From an uncultured Thermanaerothrix sp. (GTDB lineage Bacteria > Chloroflexota > Anaerolineae > Anaerolineales > Anaerolineaceae), in the NCBI RefSeq assembly GCF_938028735.1, contig NZ_CALIMF010000015.1, positions 62,001 to 126,000 on the forward strand: a DNA stretch of 64,000 nucleotides, read 5' to 3'. The position numbers were made by a program, and so were the translations under genes. Shown here piece after piece: positions 1 to 7,823 of this stretch (the first letter of the stretch is position 1; each line of letters opens with the position of its first letter). The notes beneath the pieces were generated by a model. It searched no databases and had not been told where the DNA came from. It worked only from the letters and a program-made list of their open reading frames with translations.

Positions 1-65
1 GCCCGGATGACTAAATCTTGATTTACCTGTTTTTCGAAAGGGGGCTCAACAATGAGGTTAATCAT
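1..65 (-). CDS. ybeY: YbeY endoribonuclease / rRNA maturation factor, N-terminal fragment
   Basis: The window edge cuts this gene. On the minus strand an ATG at 65 opens a frame that stays open to base 1. It encodes about 21 residues beginning MINLIVEPPFEKQ, a hydrophobic strand typical of the YbeY N-terminus. The start overlaps the stop of the upstream HD-domain gene as ATGA, so the two are translationally coupled. YbeY next to the PgpH-type phosphodiesterase is a widespread bacterial gene order, which is the main support. YbeY is a zinc-dependent RNase used in 16S rRNA 3' maturation and ribosome quality control. The catalytic histidine motif would lie beyond the left edge, so identity rests on position and the short N-terminus. 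Confidence 0.6.
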   Translation of the reverse strand, partial: MINLIVEPPFEKQVNQDLVIR

Positions 66-2218
66 GGGGTATGGCTTTCAAGAGGGGATGGTGATTCTAT
101 GGGTTGGGTGGCTTGCTCCCCGGCGGACTTGGAAAACGGTTGAACTTCAGGGTACTTGATACGTGGGTGATAGGCGTTGAGCAAGGTCTTGGTAAAGGAT
201 TCAGTAATCAGATAAAAATCGCGCAGGGTCAAATTGGTTTGATCCAATTGTCTTTCGCGTTGGCAGTACTCGATGGCCTTGCGCACCAAATTCCGAAATT
301 CTTCTTCCTCGGTGGGCATTTCGGCCCGGGCGCGTGCCTCGGTCATATCCGCCAGCATAAGCAGCGCGGTCTCACGGGATTGAGGCGGCGGTCCTGGGTA
401 GCGAAAGCGCTGCACATCCACTTGCGTGGGATCGTTTCCGGCGGCTTCAAGAGCTCGGGCGTATTGATAGCGTGCGATCAAGGTGCCGTGGTGTTCGCGA
501 ATGAAATCAATAATCCGTGGGGGCAAGCGGTGTTTGCGGGCCAGCTGGACGCCGTCCTCGACGTGGCGGATAATGATATCAGCGCTGGTATATGGGTCGA
601 GTTCGTTATGAGGATTGGTTTTTCCCTGTACTTGATTTTCAATAAAGAAGGCCGGATTGACGGCTTTGCCAATATCGTGATAAATTGCTCCAACGCGAGT
701 CAGTAGGGTATCTGCACCAATGGCTTCGGCAGCCTGTTCGGCAAGATTAGCGACCTGAAGACTGTGCTGATACGACCCTGGCGCATTTCGTAAAACAAAC
801 TGAAGTAGGGAATGATCTGGCCGAAGCAGATCCAGAAGTTGGAGGGGAGTAATGACGCCGAGAGCTTGCGAGAAGAGGAATTGGAGCAAGAGGGTTAGAC
901 TGGCTGAGGCAATTCCGTTGATGAAAGAAGAGCCAACCAGCGTAGTGATGCCGATCCAATCAGCAAAGGGGTCGGGCAAGCGAAAGGCGATGATCATAGC
1001 GCTCCCAGTTAGCCCGATAGCAATGCCGGCACCGAAAAAATTGGCTACCCGGCGAGCCTTTCCCAATGCCAAGATGCCCATAAGGCTGGTGAGAAGATAG
1101 AATATGAACAACCCAAGGGCATTGGGTAGATTATAGGTGGAGAGCAGACTCAATACCAGTGAGAAAACGAGGCCAATTTCCAGGCTGTAGAGACTGGCTA
1201 CGGTGAGAGCAAAGGCGGGCAAAGGAAATAGATAAGGGACAACGACACGATTGGGGATGACGATCCGAGCGGCATAAAGAAATACTAGAAAAGTGAATGC
1301 CAGGAGCAAAAGCGCCTTAAGGCTTTCAAGCGAATGGGCGCGCTGGCGGGTAAAGTATAACCCGATGAAAACGCTCAAGGAGGCTACCAGCGCTGTAGCC
1401 CCTGCAATTTCCCGATAACGATTTTCTGTTTCGACCAGGCCGAATTTTTCCAGGGCCTCCATGACGACTGGGGTGATTAACTGGCCGCGGCGCACGATGA
1501 CCTCGCCTGCTAGGTAAGAACGGGTGACGGGCTCAACGCGTTTGGCCGCCTCCTCACGCGCCCTTTCGGTGAGTGTTTCGCTGTACAGACTGTTGGGTTG
1601 AACCAAGGGAGTGACCAGATCCGCAACAATGCGAGCCTGCTCCTCGGGAAGGGTAAAACTAATCATCCCGGGGACGCTTTGGCGGGCCTCCTCCAGACGA
1701 TCCTCTCGTATGGTGCCGCGCATGACCTGCTCAAGGGTGAGCAGGGCCTCCTGCTGAATCGTTTGCCATTGATTGTCATTAAGATCAATAATTAACCGTG
1801 CCGTCTGTTCAGAGATGGGAATGTCAGCCAAGGCTTGTAGATCCTCGATCTTTTGTTCGGGAGCGGCATACGGGTCATAACGGACTGTTGTAATGTAATT
1901 CAGAGCCAGTTGTAGTTTCTCGATCTGACGGCGGGTAATGGACGGATCAGGGGGCAGATAAACCGGAGCAACTGACTTGCGGGCCTCTTCTTGGGCCTGA
2001 CGGGTCAGCACCTCGCTGACAAATGTCAGGTTTTTGGGTGCCAGGATGTCCTGACTGGCAACATCACCAACCTTTAGACTCAAATATGGGGGGCGAATGG
2101 CGATAGGGAAGAGCAAGGCGCCGAGAGAAAGCAGGCTACACAGCACCAGCAATGCGCGCTTAATCACCATGCGATTAAGGCGCTGGACGAGGGTGGGTGG
2201 AAGAGAAGGAGTTTTCAT
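62..2218 (-). CDS. pgpH: 7TM-HD cyclic-di-AMP phosphodiesterase, PgpH family
   Basis: A 718-residue membrane protein with the PgpH architecture. It has one N-terminal transmembrane helix (about 20-42), a large extracytoplasmic domain of the 7TMR-HDED type (about 45-265), a block of seven hydrophobic segments (about 270-480) and a cytoplasmic HD domain (about 500-690). The metal-binding HD pair is visible in AIYHDIGKAVNP. Proteins of this family hydrolyse c-di-AMP and so control potassium and osmotic balance; that activity is inferred from the family. The gene overlaps yqeY upstream and ybeY downstream by four bases each (ATGA), so it is the centre of a coupled operon. The C-terminal tail after the HD domain is short and polar. 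Length and domain order are normal for the family. Confidence 0.9.
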   Translation of the reverse strand: MKTPSLPPTLVQRLNRMVIKRALLVLCSLLSLGALLFPIAIRPPYLSLKVGDVASQDILAPKNLTFVSEVLTRQAQEEARKSVAPVYLPPDPSITRRQIEKLQLALNYITTVRYDPYAAPEQKIEDLQALADIPISEQTARLIIDLNDNQWQTIQQEALLTLEQVMRGTIREDRLEEARQSVPGMISFTLPEEQARIVADLVTPLVQPNSLYSETLTERAREEAAKRVEPVTRSYLAGEVIVRRGQLITPVVMEALEKFGLVETENRYREIAGATALVASLSVFIGLYFTRQRAHSLESLKALLLLAFTFLVFLYAARIVIPNRVVVPYLFPLPAFALTVASLYSLEIGLVFSLVLSLLSTYNLPNALGLFIFYLLTSLMGILALGKARRVANFFGAGIAIGLTGSAMIIAFRLPDPFADWIGITTLVGSSFINGIASASLTLLLQFLFSQALGVITPLQLLDLLRPDHSLLQFVLRNAPGSYQHSLQVANLAEQAAEAIGADTLLTRVGAIYHDIGKAVNPAFFIENQVQGKTNPHNELDPYTSADIIIRHVEDGVQLARKHRLPPRIIDFIREHHGTLIARYQYARALEAAGNDPTQVDVQRFRYPGPPPQSRETALLMLADMTEARARAEMPTEEEEFRNLVRKAIEYCQRERQLDQTNLTLRDFYLITESFTKTLLNAYHPRIKYPEVQPFSKSAGEQATQPIESPSPLESHTP

Positions 2219-2670
2219 GTCTCCTGTTGAAGAAGTTCCCGCACAACCCGACTGGCAGCTTCTCCACTGGCGCGTCCCTGCAAGCGCGGAATGAGGATTT
2301 TCATCACTTTTCCCATATCTGCCGGGGTCTTGGCGCCTACTTCCTCAATCACAGATTTGGCCAGGGCAAGCAATTCTGCTTCTGAAAGGGCCTGGGGCAA
2401 AAATTCCTGAATGACTTGGATTTCCGCTTCGGCAGCCTGAACCAGATCAGAGCGCTGGGCCTTTTGGGCGTCTTCAATCGTTTCGCGCCGTGATTTGACT
2501 TCTTTCTGTAGAAGTGCCAGGATGGCGTGATCGTCTAGCAAACCACCTTTTTCAACTTCTGCTAGGCGAATAGCTGAAAGAATCATACGAATGGTGCGCT
2601 TACGTACTTCATCTTGACTGCGCATGGCGTCCCGCAATGCAGTTTCGAGTTTCGTCTTTAGTTCTGCCAT
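2215..2670 (-). CDS. yqeY: GatB/YqeY domain protein
   Basis: A 151-residue soluble protein that matches the YqeY family over its whole length, from MAELKTKLETALRDAMRSQD to a helical C-terminal domain resembling the tail of GatB. The phrase VRKRTIRMILSAIRLAEVEK and the segment ending in GKVMKILIPRLQGRASG are characteristic. YqeY proteins are thought to bind tRNA or assist aminoacyl-tRNA handling, but no reaction is firmly established. The gene lies 32 bases downstream of comEA and shares an ATGA overlap with the following pgpH-like gene. It is a normal-length copy with no sign of damage. Confidence 0.9.
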   Translation of the reverse strand: MAELKTKLETALRDAMRSQDEVRKRTIRMILSAIRLAEVEKGGLLDDHAILALLQKEVKSRRETIEDAQKAQRSDLVQAAEAEIQVIQEFLPQALSEAELLALAKSVIEEVGAKTPADMGKVMKILIPRLQGRASGEAASRVVRELLQQET

Positions 2671-2702
2671 AGTTAGTTTCTCTCTCCAATTCCAACTGGC
2701 TG

Positions 2703-3326
2703 TTATGGGGTTACCATAATCAGGCCCCGAATTTGCTCGAAAATTGCCGGGCCAATACCAGGAACATTTTGGATCTGTTCAATTGTATCAAAATTGCCGT
2801 GGCTCTGGCGATATTCGACAATGGCGTCAGCCCGAGTTTTCCCAATACCCGGCAATGCTTCCAATTGCTCGGCGCTGGCATGGTTGATATCTATGAGGTT
2901 AACGTTTATGCCCGATGTTTCTTTGGGGCTTTCAGGAAGGGTGGGATTCTCAAATAGGGGGGCGAGGGGTGTTTCGCCCTGAAAGGGAATGTGAACCTTG
3001 GCACCATCGCCCAAGCGCGCTGCCAAGTTGACCGCTTCCAAGTCTGCCTCCGGAAGCGCCCCGCCAGCGAGGGCAATGACATCCCGAAGGCGACTTTCGG
3101 GTGCAATTTCGTAAACCCCTGGAGTTGCCACTGCCCCAGTAAGGTGGATGACCCAGGGGCGTGGCGTCTTTGTCGGGAGTAGAATGATTGTTTGAGCACG
3201 AGGAGGCGCACTAACCAGCAAGATAAAGCCGGCCGCCAGAAGGCCGATAAATATTCCCAAAGTCAGGATTTGCCACGGTTTAAAGAAGGAGTTTTCCATA
3301 TGAGAAACACTGCGGGATAGGTTCAT
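2703..3326 (-). CDS. comEA: ComEA-type DNA-binding protein (SLBB + helix-hairpin-helix)
   Basis: A 207-residue protein with one N-terminal transmembrane anchor (about 18-40), a proline-rich stretch, an SLBB domain (about 60-115, with HLTGAVATPGVYEI) and a C-terminal tandem helix-hairpin-helix domain (about 140-200, with LEALPGIGKTRADAIVEYR). ComEA binds incoming double-stranded DNA outside the membrane during natural transformation; the family assignment is firm, its use in competence here is inferred. No ComEC is in the window. The first ATG at 3326 sits almost on the predicted transcription start. The next in-frame ATG (3299, MENSFFKPW) has no better ribosome-binding site. It is the first gene of the comEA-yqeY-pgpH-ybeY operon. 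Confidence 0.88.
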   Translation of the reverse strand: MNLSRSVSHMENSFFKPWQILTLGIFIGLLAAGFILLVSAPPRAQTIILLPTKTPRPWVIHLTGAVATPGVYEIAPESRLRDVIALAGGALPEADLEAVNLAARLGDGAKVHIPFQGETPLAPLFENPTLPESPKETSGINVNLIDINHASAEQLEALPGIGKTRADAIVEYRQSHGNFDTIEQIQNVPGIGPAIFEQIRGLIMVTP

Positions 3327-3330
3327 CCTC

Positions 3331-3358
3331 AGTATAATATGCGCGATAAACCCGTCAA
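3331..3358 (-). promoter_or_regulatory. Sigma70-type promoter of the comEA operon
   Basis: On the minus strand TTGACG (3353-3358) is followed after 16 bases by TATACT (3331-3336). The predicted transcription start falls within a few bases of the comEA ATG at 3326, leaving no room for a Shine-Dalgarno leader. Confidence 0.6.
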
Positions 3359-3414
3359 GGCTGTGAGGCCATTATTTTTCAATCAGATAGCAAGGTAAGA
3401 ACCGGGAGAATGCG

Positions 3415-3831
3415 ATGGTAAAAACGACCTACCTGACTTTATCCACCCGGGGAAATACGGATGTGCAGGAGATCACGTCCCTGATTTCACGTGCCGTGGA
3501 GGAGAGCGGATTTGAGAATGGAGTTGTGGTGGTCTTTACGCCCTCCAGCACCAGTGCAATTACCACAATCGAGTATGAGCCTGGTTGTATCAGTGATTTG
3601 CGGCAACTTCTGGAGGAATGGATTCCATCAGGGCGCGATTATGCCCACAACTACCGTTGGGGGGACCATAACGGGCACAGCCACCTTCGAGCAGCCATAT
3701 TGGGACCTTCTTTGACCATCCCGTTTGTAGAGCGCCGCCTAAGCCTGGGCACCTGGCAGCAGGTGATCTTCATTGACTTTGATGTGCGTCCGCGGCAACG
3801 CCGATTGGTGGTTCAGATACTTGGCGCTTGA
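3415..3831 (+). CDS. YjbQ / UPF0047 family protein
   Basis: A 138-residue soluble protein covering the whole YjbQ (UPF0047) fold. Family hallmarks are FTPSSTSAITTIE in the first half, the histidine-rich AHNYRWGDHNGHSHLRAAILG segment, and LGTWQQVIFIDFDVRPRQR near the C-terminus. Some members can form thiamine phosphate, but the physiological role is unsettled. The start at 3415 has a purine-rich GGGAGA upstream. Its 3' end overlaps the oppositely oriented YqhQ-like gene by 62 bases. Because comEA diverges from it, the two share an upstream region of 88 bases. Confidence 0.88.
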   Translation: MVKTTYLTLSTRGNTDVQEITSLISRAVEESGFENGVVVVFTPSSTSAITTIEYEPGCISDLRQLLEEWIPSGRDYAHNYRWGDHNGHSHLRAAILGPSLTIPFVERRLSLGTWQQVIFIDFDVRPRQRRLVVQILGA

Positions 3832-4726
3832 GCGGATCTGAGGCGAGAGAGGATTCAAGGCTGAGCATGGCATTAAACGCAGCAATGCTGACTTCCAACA
3901 TATCTGGGCTGGGGGAGCGGGTGGTCAGTTTCTGTAACCATAGATTAGGGCGAATCAATTGGCTAACTAGGGGGTTATCGAGATGATCAGCGACCCAGCG
4001 AATGTATTCGTAGGCAAGCATGGCTAGAAGTGGGATTAGCAAGATGCGGCTGAGAATTAACCATATCCACGGCAGATCGCCTAATACAGAGAAAATCAGG
4101 ACCGAAAGCACAACCAAAGTTAGGATAAAGGAAGTGCCGCAACGGGGGTGTTCAAGAGGATAGGAATTGACGCTCTCCGGGGTCAATTCTGCTCCGGCTT
4201 CGTAAGCGTTTATGGTTTTGTGTTCGGCGCCGTGATAAGCAAATACGCGCTGGATTTCTGGGATACGTCCAATCCCCCAGATATAGCCAATCACAGCGAG
4301 CAAGCGCAGCAATCCTTCTAGCAAGTTGGTTGCCAGCCCCGAAAACCCGAGCCATGCTTGAAGGCCTTTACCCACCAGGGCGGGGAGCAGGAAAAACAGG
4401 CTTACAGCCATCACTAGGCTGACAACCAAGGCTAACACCCAAGCAGGACCTTCTATTTTCTCGCTCTCTTCGCTGGCTTGCAGGTTGGCTGAAAGAGAAA
4501 GGTAGCGCGTTCCCAACCCAAGCGCGTCCCATAAGATTACTAACCCTCTTAGAAATGGGATGCCGGTTAGACCTGTGAGGTAAAGACCCTTGAGGGGCTC
4601 ACTTTGGATAATGATATCCCCTTGGGGATTTCGCATGGCCGCTGCAACGGCGCGCCGGCCGCGCATGAGTACCCCCTCGATCAAAGCCTGGCCCCCATAA
4701 GTGGGAAGTTTGAGTGGCCGACCCAT
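3770..4726 (-). CDS. DUF1385 (YqhQ-like) membrane protein
   Basis: A 318-residue integral membrane protein beginning with the family signature YGGQALIEGVLMRG (about residues 9-22). Several hydrophobic helices follow around 100-245. The conserved cytoplasmic motif AYHGAEHKTINAYE (about 163-176) and the segment HPRCGTSFIL match DUF1385 proteins such as Bacillus YqhQ. No biochemical function is established. The C-terminal 20 residues overlap the coding end of yjbQ on the other strand. It follows the M20 peptidase gene after only nine bases and is probably cotranscribed with it. Confidence 0.9.
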   Translation of the reverse strand: MGRPLKLPTYGGQALIEGVLMRGRRAVAAAMRNPQGDIIIQSEPLKGLYLTGLTGIPFLRGLVILWDALGLGTRYLSLSANLQASEESEKIEGPAWVLALVVSLVMAVSLFFLLPALVGKGLQAWLGFSGLATNLLEGLLRLLAVIGYIWGIGRIPEIQRVFAYHGAEHKTINAYEAGAELTPESVNSYPLEHPRCGTSFILTLVVLSVLIFSVLGDLPWIWLILSRILLIPLLAMLAYEYIRWVADHLDNPLVSQLIRPNLWLQKLTTRSPSPDMLEVSIAAFNAMLSLESSLASDPLKRQVSEPPIGVAADAHQSQ

Positions 4727-4735
4727 TGGGCAACC

Positions 4736-6124
4736 TCAGACCTGAGCGATTTTGGGGTAACTCAGCAGGAATTCGATCACGGCTTGAATGCCTCGATACC
4801 AGGTGGGTAGATGAAGCCGTTCGTTAGGAGAGTGGATATGATCATCGGGCAACCCAAATCCAGAAAGCGCTGATTCCAGACCCAGGATACGCTGCATCAT
4901 TCCAACTACGGGTACGCTTCCCCCTTCTCGACGATAGAGGGGATCTTTGCCCCAGACGTTCTTCAGCGCTTGGGCCAATGCGCGGACGCCAGGATGATGA
5001 CGATTGGTGATCGAAGCCGGGGAACCTCCAAAGGCAACTAAGTCCCAACGTACTGTTGGGGGACATTTGGCCTTGAGGTAGGCGCGCAATTGCTGATGCA
5101 CTTCCTCTGGGTCTTGGTCAGGCACGAGGCGTGTCGAAATTTTTGCCATGGCCCAAGCGGGTATAATGGTTTTCGAGCCTTGGCCAGTATAACCCGAATA
5201 CAATCCGTTGATCTCCAAGGTTGGCCGGGCCCCAATGCGCTCGATTGCAGTATACCCTTCTTCCCCGTAAAGTTGAGGAACTCCAAGATTCTGCACCAAT
5301 GCTATTTCTTTTAAGGGAAGGCGGGCCAGTTCCTGGCGCTCTTCCTCATCAAGTGGGCGAACGCGATCGTAGAAGCCGGGAATCAGCACTTTCCCAGAGG
5401 CATCATGCATTCCGGCAATCAGTTCGCACAGGGCTTGGGCTGGGTTATGCACGACGCCACCAAAAAGCCCTGAGTGTAGATCCCGTTCAGGACCATAAAC
5501 CCGAAGCTCAAAGGCGGCCACTCCCCGGAGGCCGTATGTAATGGTGGGCTGGTCGGGTGCGATCATTCCTGTATCCAGATTCAGGGCCACATCGGCTCTG
5601 AGTAAGTGGCGATTTTGTTCAAGGAATTGGCTTAAGTTAGGCGAGCCGATTTCCTCTTCTCCCTCAATAACCCATATGATATTGACGGGAAGGGAACCGG
5701 TTGCGATGATGGCTTCCACCGCCTTGAGAGCGGCCACAACCTGGCCCTTCATATCCGAAGCACCGCGCCCGTAGAGGTGTTCTCCTTCCTGCCAAGGCAT
5801 GAAAGGTGGGTTCTTCCATTCATCATATGGGTCTGGGGGTTGAACATCGTAGTGTCCGTAGATTAAGACTGTAGGCGCATGTGGGAGGGGAGGATCGTTA
5901 TAAGCAAAGACCACAGGGTGGCCAGGAGTTTCAACCAAGTGGGTGTTTGCAAATCCCAGCCGTTGTAATTCAGCCACCAGCCAACGAGCTGCCCGGATCA
6001 CATCCTCTTTGTGATTCGGGTCGGTGGAGACGGATGGAATGCTCACAAGTTCCTTTAGGGCATTGAGAAAAGCTTGGTGATGGTTGTCAACGTAGTGTAG
6101 AGCTTGGGTTTTGTCAGACATCAT
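4736..6124 (-). CDS. M20 family dipeptidase / carboxypeptidase-like metallopeptidase
   Basis: About 462 residues of an M20 peptidase that hydrolyses short peptides or related amides with two metal ions. Metal-ligand motifs are visible: VLIYGHYDVQPP (first His/Asp), GRGASDMKGQ (bridging Asp), VIEGEEEIGSPN (catalytic and ligand Glu) and a late GGSVPVVGMM segment plus DDHIHSPNE (His). The dimerisation lid lies in the middle third. The open frame extends upstream to 6403, but that extension is low-complexity and covers the leader RNA of the divergent gene. The ATG at 6124 has AGGAG seven bases upstream and gives the usual family length. It is nine bases upstream of the YqhQ-like gene. Substrate is unknown. 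Confidence 0.9.
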   Translation of the reverse strand: MMSDKTQALHYVDNHHQAFLNALKELVSIPSVSTDPNHKEDVIRAARWLVAELQRLGFANTHLVETPGHPVVFAYNDPPLPHAPTVLIYGHYDVQPPDPYDEWKNPPFMPWQEGEHLYGRGASDMKGQVVAALKAVEAIIATGSLPVNIIWVIEGEEEIGSPNLSQFLEQNRHLLRADVALNLDTGMIAPDQPTITYGLRGVAAFELRVYGPERDLHSGLFGGVVHNPAQALCELIAGMHDASGKVLIPGFYDRVRPLDEEERQELARLPLKEIALVQNLGVPQLYGEEGYTAIERIGARPTLEINGLYSGYTGQGSKTIIPAWAMAKISTRLVPDQDPEEVHQQLRAYLKAKCPPTVRWDLVAFGGSPASITNRHHPGVRALAQALKNVWGKDPLYRREGGSVPVVGMMQRILGLESALSGFGLPDDHIHSPNERLHLPTWYRGIQAVIEFLLSYPKIAQV

Positions 6125-6223
6125 GTTAAAACTCCTGCGTGCCATCAAGATAAGCCGATTATAACTGAAATTGTAAGACAAAAAACACTTCCCTCGCTTT
6201 GGATTTGTGCTAAAATATATGCA

Positions 6224-6315
6224 GGAATCGGTGGTCAGTTCAAGCGCTGCTTGACTGGCGTCGGGCAATCCCAATAGCCCGTCGAAAAGTGCCGCCGGGA
6301 AAGGTCCACCGATCC
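6224..6315 (+). ncRNA. Structured 5' leader RNA of ssnA, candidate riboswitch
   Basis: This gene-free stretch (6125-6450) holds a compact multibranched fold on the plus strand. A closing stem pairs 6227-6234 (ATCGGTGG) with 6306-6313 (CCACCGAT), extendable by two G-C pairs across a bulged A. Inside it are a nine-pair hairpin (6236-6245 with 6249-6257, one bulged T) and a second hairpin (6259-6266 with 6277-6284, one T-T mismatch, ten-base loop). An unpaired, purine-rich strand AAAAGTGCCGCCGGGAAAGG follows. A terminator-like hairpin lies 75 bases further on, just before the ssnA start. The layout is that of an aptamer plus expression platform. I could not match it to a known class. GACTGGCG recalls part of the ZTP motif, but the rest of that motif is missing. 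Confidence 0.5.
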
Positions 6316-6390
6316 AATGAGTCTGTGTTTTCACTCGTTTGTACTCTTTTCCCCTTCCTATTCCTCTGATAAGCCTGTATTTTTCTTTGA

Positions 6391-6426
6391 CGCCCGTGAA
6401 CATGACTAGACCACGGGCGCCTTTGT
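6391..6426 (+). terminator. Terminator-like hairpin in the ssnA leader
   Basis: CGCCCGTG (6391-6398) and CACGGGCG (6412-6419) form a perfect eight-pair stem with a 13-base loop, followed by CCTTTGTTAATTT. It ends 24 bases before the ssnA start codon, the usual place for a regulated attenuator downstream of a riboswitch. Confidence 0.5.
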
Positions 6427-6450
6427 TAATTTGATCTGTGTGAGGTGATT

Positions 6451-7800
6451 ATGTTAATCACAAACGGCACTCTTATAACCTGGGAAACCCCTAATCGTAT
6501 TCTTGAAAACCACGCCATTTATATCGAACAGGATCGAATCCGTGAGATTGGTCCAACCCAGACCTTGTTGGCTAAGTATCCCCAGGAAGAGCGCCTAGAT
6601 GCCAAAGGCCAGTATGTGATGCCTGGAAACATTTGTGCACACACTCATTTTTATGGTGCCTTTGCGCGTGGCCTAGCAATTCCTGGACCGGCACCTGCCG
6701 ATTTTCCCGAGATTCTGGAAAAATTATGGTGGTCATTGGATAAATCGCTCTCTCATGAGGCAGTCTATTACTCTGCGCTGGTGTGCTTGGTGGATGCCAT
6801 ACGCCATGGTACAACTACTTTGATTGATCACCACGCCTCTCCAAATGCCATTGCAGGCTCATTGGATGATATCGCGCGTGCAGTCGAGGAAAGTGGTGTG
6901 AGGGCCTCACTGTGCTATGAGGTGACCGACCGTGATGGGCCAGAACGCGCTCAGGCCGGTATTGAGGAGAATCTTCGTTTCATTGATTATGTCAAACGTG
7001 AACGTCCCCTTAACGGGCGGTTGGCGGCAATGTTTGGACTGCACGCTTCGTTGACATTAAGTGAGGCCACTTTGCAAACATGCCGCGAGCGGGTAGGTGA
7101 CGAAGAGATAGGGTTTCATATCCATGTGGCCGAGCATCCGGTGGATGAGTATGATAGTCTTCATAAATACGGAGAACGCGTCGTAGATCGTCTGCATCGC
7201 CACGGTATCTTAGGGCCGAAGTCTATTGTGGTTCATGCGGTTCATGTGGATGTGCGCGAGATTAATCTACTGGCTGAGACAGGCACTTGGGTTACGCATC
7301 AGCCGCGCTCCAACATGAATAATGCCGTGGGTATGGCAATGACGGAAAGTATGTTGCGGGCCGGAGTAAAAGTCGGCTTGGGTAATGATGGTTTTTCTAA
7401 TGCGATGTGGGAAGAATGGAAGGCAGCATATCTGGCCCATAAATTATGGCATTTAGATCCACGTCGCATGCCTGCAACAGATATTGTCAAGATGGCTATC
7501 TACAATAATGCTACGCTAGCCACACAGCAGTTCAATTGTGGTCCGATTGGTGTGATTACACCAGGTGCACAGGCGGATTTGATTTTTGTGGATTATCATC
7601 CCTTTACCCCTATAACCCCTGACAATTTACCTTGGCATATTGTGTTTGGGTTCCATGAAAGCATGGTCACCACGACCATGGTGGCAGGCAAGGTGCTGAT
7701 GCGAGATCGCGAGCTGCTGACGTTGGATGTAGAAAAAATTACTTACGAAGCGCGACAATTAGCTCCGCGAATCTGGGAACGCTATCAAACTCTGTTCTAA
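6451..7800 (+). CDS. ssnA: SsnA-type aminohydrolase (amidohydrolase superfamily)
   Basis: A 449-residue amidohydrolase with the metal site of purine/pyrimidine deaminases: HTHFYGAFARG (HxH), FHIHVAEHPVDE (His and Glu), VVHAVHVD (His) and GLGNDGFSN (Asp). The DHHASPNAIAGSL segment is typical of SsnA, the putative aminohydrolase found beside selenium-dependent molybdenum hydroxylase genes. That is exactly its context here. The probable reaction is hydrolytic deamination of a purine-like base, but the substrate is unproven. A GTG at 6445 is also in frame; the ATG at 6451 is preferred because GAGG lies six bases upstream. It is the first gene of the long F420 / molybdenum hydroxylase run and follows the structured leader. 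Confidence 0.85.
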   Translation: MLITNGTLITWETPNRILENHAIYIEQDRIREIGPTQTLLAKYPQEERLDAKGQYVMPGNICAHTHFYGAFARGLAIPGPAPADFPEILEKLWWSLDKSLSHEAVYYSALVCLVDAIRHGTTTLIDHHASPNAIAGSLDDIARAVEESGVRASLCYEVTDRDGPERAQAGIEENLRFIDYVKRERPLNGRLAAMFGLHASLTLSEATLQTCRERVGDEEIGFHIHVAEHPVDEYDSLHKYGERVVDRLHRHGILGPKSIVVHAVHVDVREINLLAETGTWVTHQPRSNMNNAVGMAMTESMLRAGVKVGLGNDGFSNAMWEEWKAAYLAHKLWHLDPRRMPATDIVKMAIYNNATLATQQFNCGPIGVITPGAQADLIFVDYHPFTPITPDNLPWHIVFGFHESMVTTTMVAGKVLMRDRELLTLDVEKITYEARQLAPRIWERYQTLF

Positions 7801-7823
7801 CTTCATTCCAGGAGCATGATGAG

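Noticed and set aside
104-706. 200-codon plus-strand frame at the left edge
   Set aside because: Lies opposite the HD domain of the PgpH-like gene and has no features of its own.
6224-6315. ZTP (pfl) riboswitch
   Set aside because: GACTGGCG matches, but the outer stem, the GGGGAGC element and the CCGCCTGGGC pseudoknot strand of that class are absent or altered.
6125-6403. N-terminal extension of the M20 peptidase to 6403
   Set aside because: The extension is not family-like, covers the leader RNA, and the ATG at 6124 has a proper AGGAG.
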